From the NCBI GenBank assembly GCA_910587105.1, contig CAJUMB010000090.1, positions 1-7,751 of the forward strand: 7,751 nucleotides of DNA, given 5' to 3'. The first letter of the stretch is position 1. Each line of letters opens with the position of its first letter. The position numbers and the translations under genes were made by a program. Shown here in pieces: positions 6,916-7,751 of the stretch. Under the pieces are notes generated by a model that saw only the letters and a list, made by a program, of their open reading frames with translations, was not told where the DNA came from and searched no databases. The stretch is from an uncultured Lachnospiraceae bacterium (GTDB lineage Bacteria; Bacillota; Clostridia; Lachnospirales; Lachnospiraceae).

Positions 6916-7598
6916 GCAAATACGTATGCTCTTGAGCATAACTCACCTGTGATAAAATCCAGAAGCTCCCCAGGCTCATGGATAATTGCCCTGGCACCGC
7001 TGTCCTCCAGCTCTTTTGGCTGGCGGAATCCCCATGCCACACCTACTGTATACAGCCCTGCCCTGCCCCCTGTAAGCATGTCGGTATTGGTGTCACCCAC
7101 ATACAGACACTCTTCCGGGTGCACATCCAGCTTTTCCAGCACACGGCGGATGCCCGACAGATCCGGCTTTGGCAGAATTTCCTCTGTCTGTCCCTGGATA
7201 TAATCAAAACATTCTGTGCCAAAGAGAGATTCCACCACCTGAACCGCCTGTCTGTGGGGCTTATTGGACAACACACCCATAGCTATGGCCAGACGTTTCA
7301 TTTTCTCAAGTGCCTCCTCTATTCCCGGATAAGGCTTCACGTGATACAGCGGCTCCTGGGCAAGATAACTGCGCACCAGCGGTATTCCTTTTTCCAGGTA
7401 TTCCCCCTGGACACCTCCCGCCCGTTTCAATGCCCTCTGCCATGCAGCATTCAGACCGTCTCCCGCATAATAATTATATTCTTCCACCGGCCTGCCCTCA
7501 TATCCGAAATGCTCCAGCCCCCGGTTTACTGCACGTGCTATGGACTCCAGCGTATCTGCCAGGGTTCCGTCCAGGTCAAAAATACACGCTTTTATCAT
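6909..7598 (-). CDS. HAD-family phosphatase, phosphoglycolate phosphatase-like
   Basis: 229 aa, the usual length for Gph/PGMB-type HAD hydrolases of subfamily I, with a helical cap between motifs I and II. Motif I is FDLDGTLADT with nucleophile D8 and acid/base D10. Motif II is VLSNKP (S111). Motif III lysine is K144 in LPKPDL. Motif IV is GDTNTD (D169, D173), which binds magnesium. All catalytic residues are present, so it should be an active cytosolic Mg-dependent phosphatase. The substrate cannot be read from sequence: phosphoglycolate, pyrophosphate or a sugar phosphate are all possible, so no symbol is given. AGGAGG (7615-7610) is 11 nt before the ATG; the conserved start MIKACIFDLDGT supports it. 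The 87-aa gene follows downstream on the same strand. Confidence 0.9.
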   Translation of the reverse strand: MIKACIFDLDGTLADTLESIARAVNRGLEHFGYEGRPVEEYNYYAGDGLNAAWQRALKRAGGVQGEYLEKGIPLVRSYLAQEPLYHVKPYPGIEEALEKMKRLAIAMGVLSNKPHRQAVQVVESLFGTECFDYIQGQTEEILPKPDLSGIRRVLEKLDVHPEECLYVGDTNTDMLTGGRAGLYTVGVAWGFRQPKELEDSGARAIIHEPGELLDFITGELCSRAYVFAK

Positions 7599-7668
7599 TT
7601 TTCATAATCCCTCCTGTTATCCTTAATGTACTCTCGGAGTCTCTTTGTGCCTGATTTTGTGAGATGGT
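7599..7668. other. HAD upstream intergenic region without clear promoter
   Basis: Apart from the ribosome binding site at 7610-7615 there is only a weak 4-bp hairpin (ACTC-TCG-GAGT near 7630). No convincing -35/-10 pair was seen on the minus strand between here and the window edge, so the HAD promoter is either weak, within the repeat at 7669-7720, or beyond 7751. Confidence 0.4.
7610..7615 (-). promoter_or_regulatory. Ribosome binding site of the HAD gene
   Basis: Minus-strand AGGAGG is 11 nt before the HAD ATG at 7598 and 4 nt before another ATG at 7605 in a different frame. That ATG opens a 9-codon frame (MKNDKSVYF, stop at 7578-7576) overlapping the HAD start. It is probably chance but could compete for initiation. 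Confidence 0.6.
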
Positions 7669-7720
7669 TTTTTGTCCGCTGTGCATCAATTGCGTGAATG
7701 ATTTTTAAGACACGCTCTAG
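7669..7720 (+). repeat. Shortened relative (copy B) of the palindromic element
   Basis: The right end, 7696-7720, matches the minus strand of 4384-4360 at 23 of 25 bases. The left end TTTTTGTCCGCTGTGC (7669-7684) resembles the other end of copy A, TTTTTGTCAGATGTGC (minus strand from 4503), at 13 of 16. The two ends are joined by about 11 unrelated bases, so the 112-bp hairpin core is missing. It lies opposite in orientation to copy A. The right boundary may extend towards the window edge, which I could not compare. Confidence 0.55.
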
Positions 7721-7751
7721 TACTCCATCCGGTTAGCTTTCAAACTATATT

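Overview
The window looks like chromosomal DNA from a Gram-positive gut Clostridia, most likely Lachnospiraceae. The support is a single-chain PurL of the Firmicutes type (about 1267 aa, with motif WSDHCRH), strong AGGAGG-type Shine-Dalgarno sites, a lipobox lipoprotein with a pro-rich segment and beta-helix repeats, and an AAA-ATPase-like/PD-(D/E)XK family gene common in that group. The species cannot be named from the sequence.

Layout. Positions 1-431 (minus) hold the N-terminal 143 codons of an AAA-ATPase-like protein that runs off the left edge. It starts 9 nt after the purL stop and in the same frame. Positions 441-4244 (minus) are purL, the fourth step of de novo purine synthesis, with its own promoter (TTGACA/TATTGT) at 4328-4355. 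Positions 4245-4649 are a 405-base divergent intergenic region holding the purL leader and promoter, a 144-bp element that is mostly one long imperfect hairpin, and the leader of the next gene. Positions 4650-6518 (plus) encode a 622-aa predicted surface lipoprotein with a 66-bp in-frame tandem repeat and a long beta-helix-like region. Converging on it is a minus-strand pair: a HAD-family phosphatase (7598-6909) followed by an 87-aa very acidic protein of unknown function (6829-6566). Two strong inverted repeats bracket the small gene, one before its start and one over its end. At the right edge, 7669-7720 carries a shortened relative of the 144-bp element in opposite orientation.

How the genes relate. 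Apart from possible purL-to-ATPase readthrough transcription and the HAD/87-aa pair, nothing suggests that these genes form one pathway. No convincing new multi-gene system is seen. The most interesting material is non-coding: the pair of related palindromic elements and the structured intergenic repeats. The tandem-repeat insertion in the lipoprotein is also notable.
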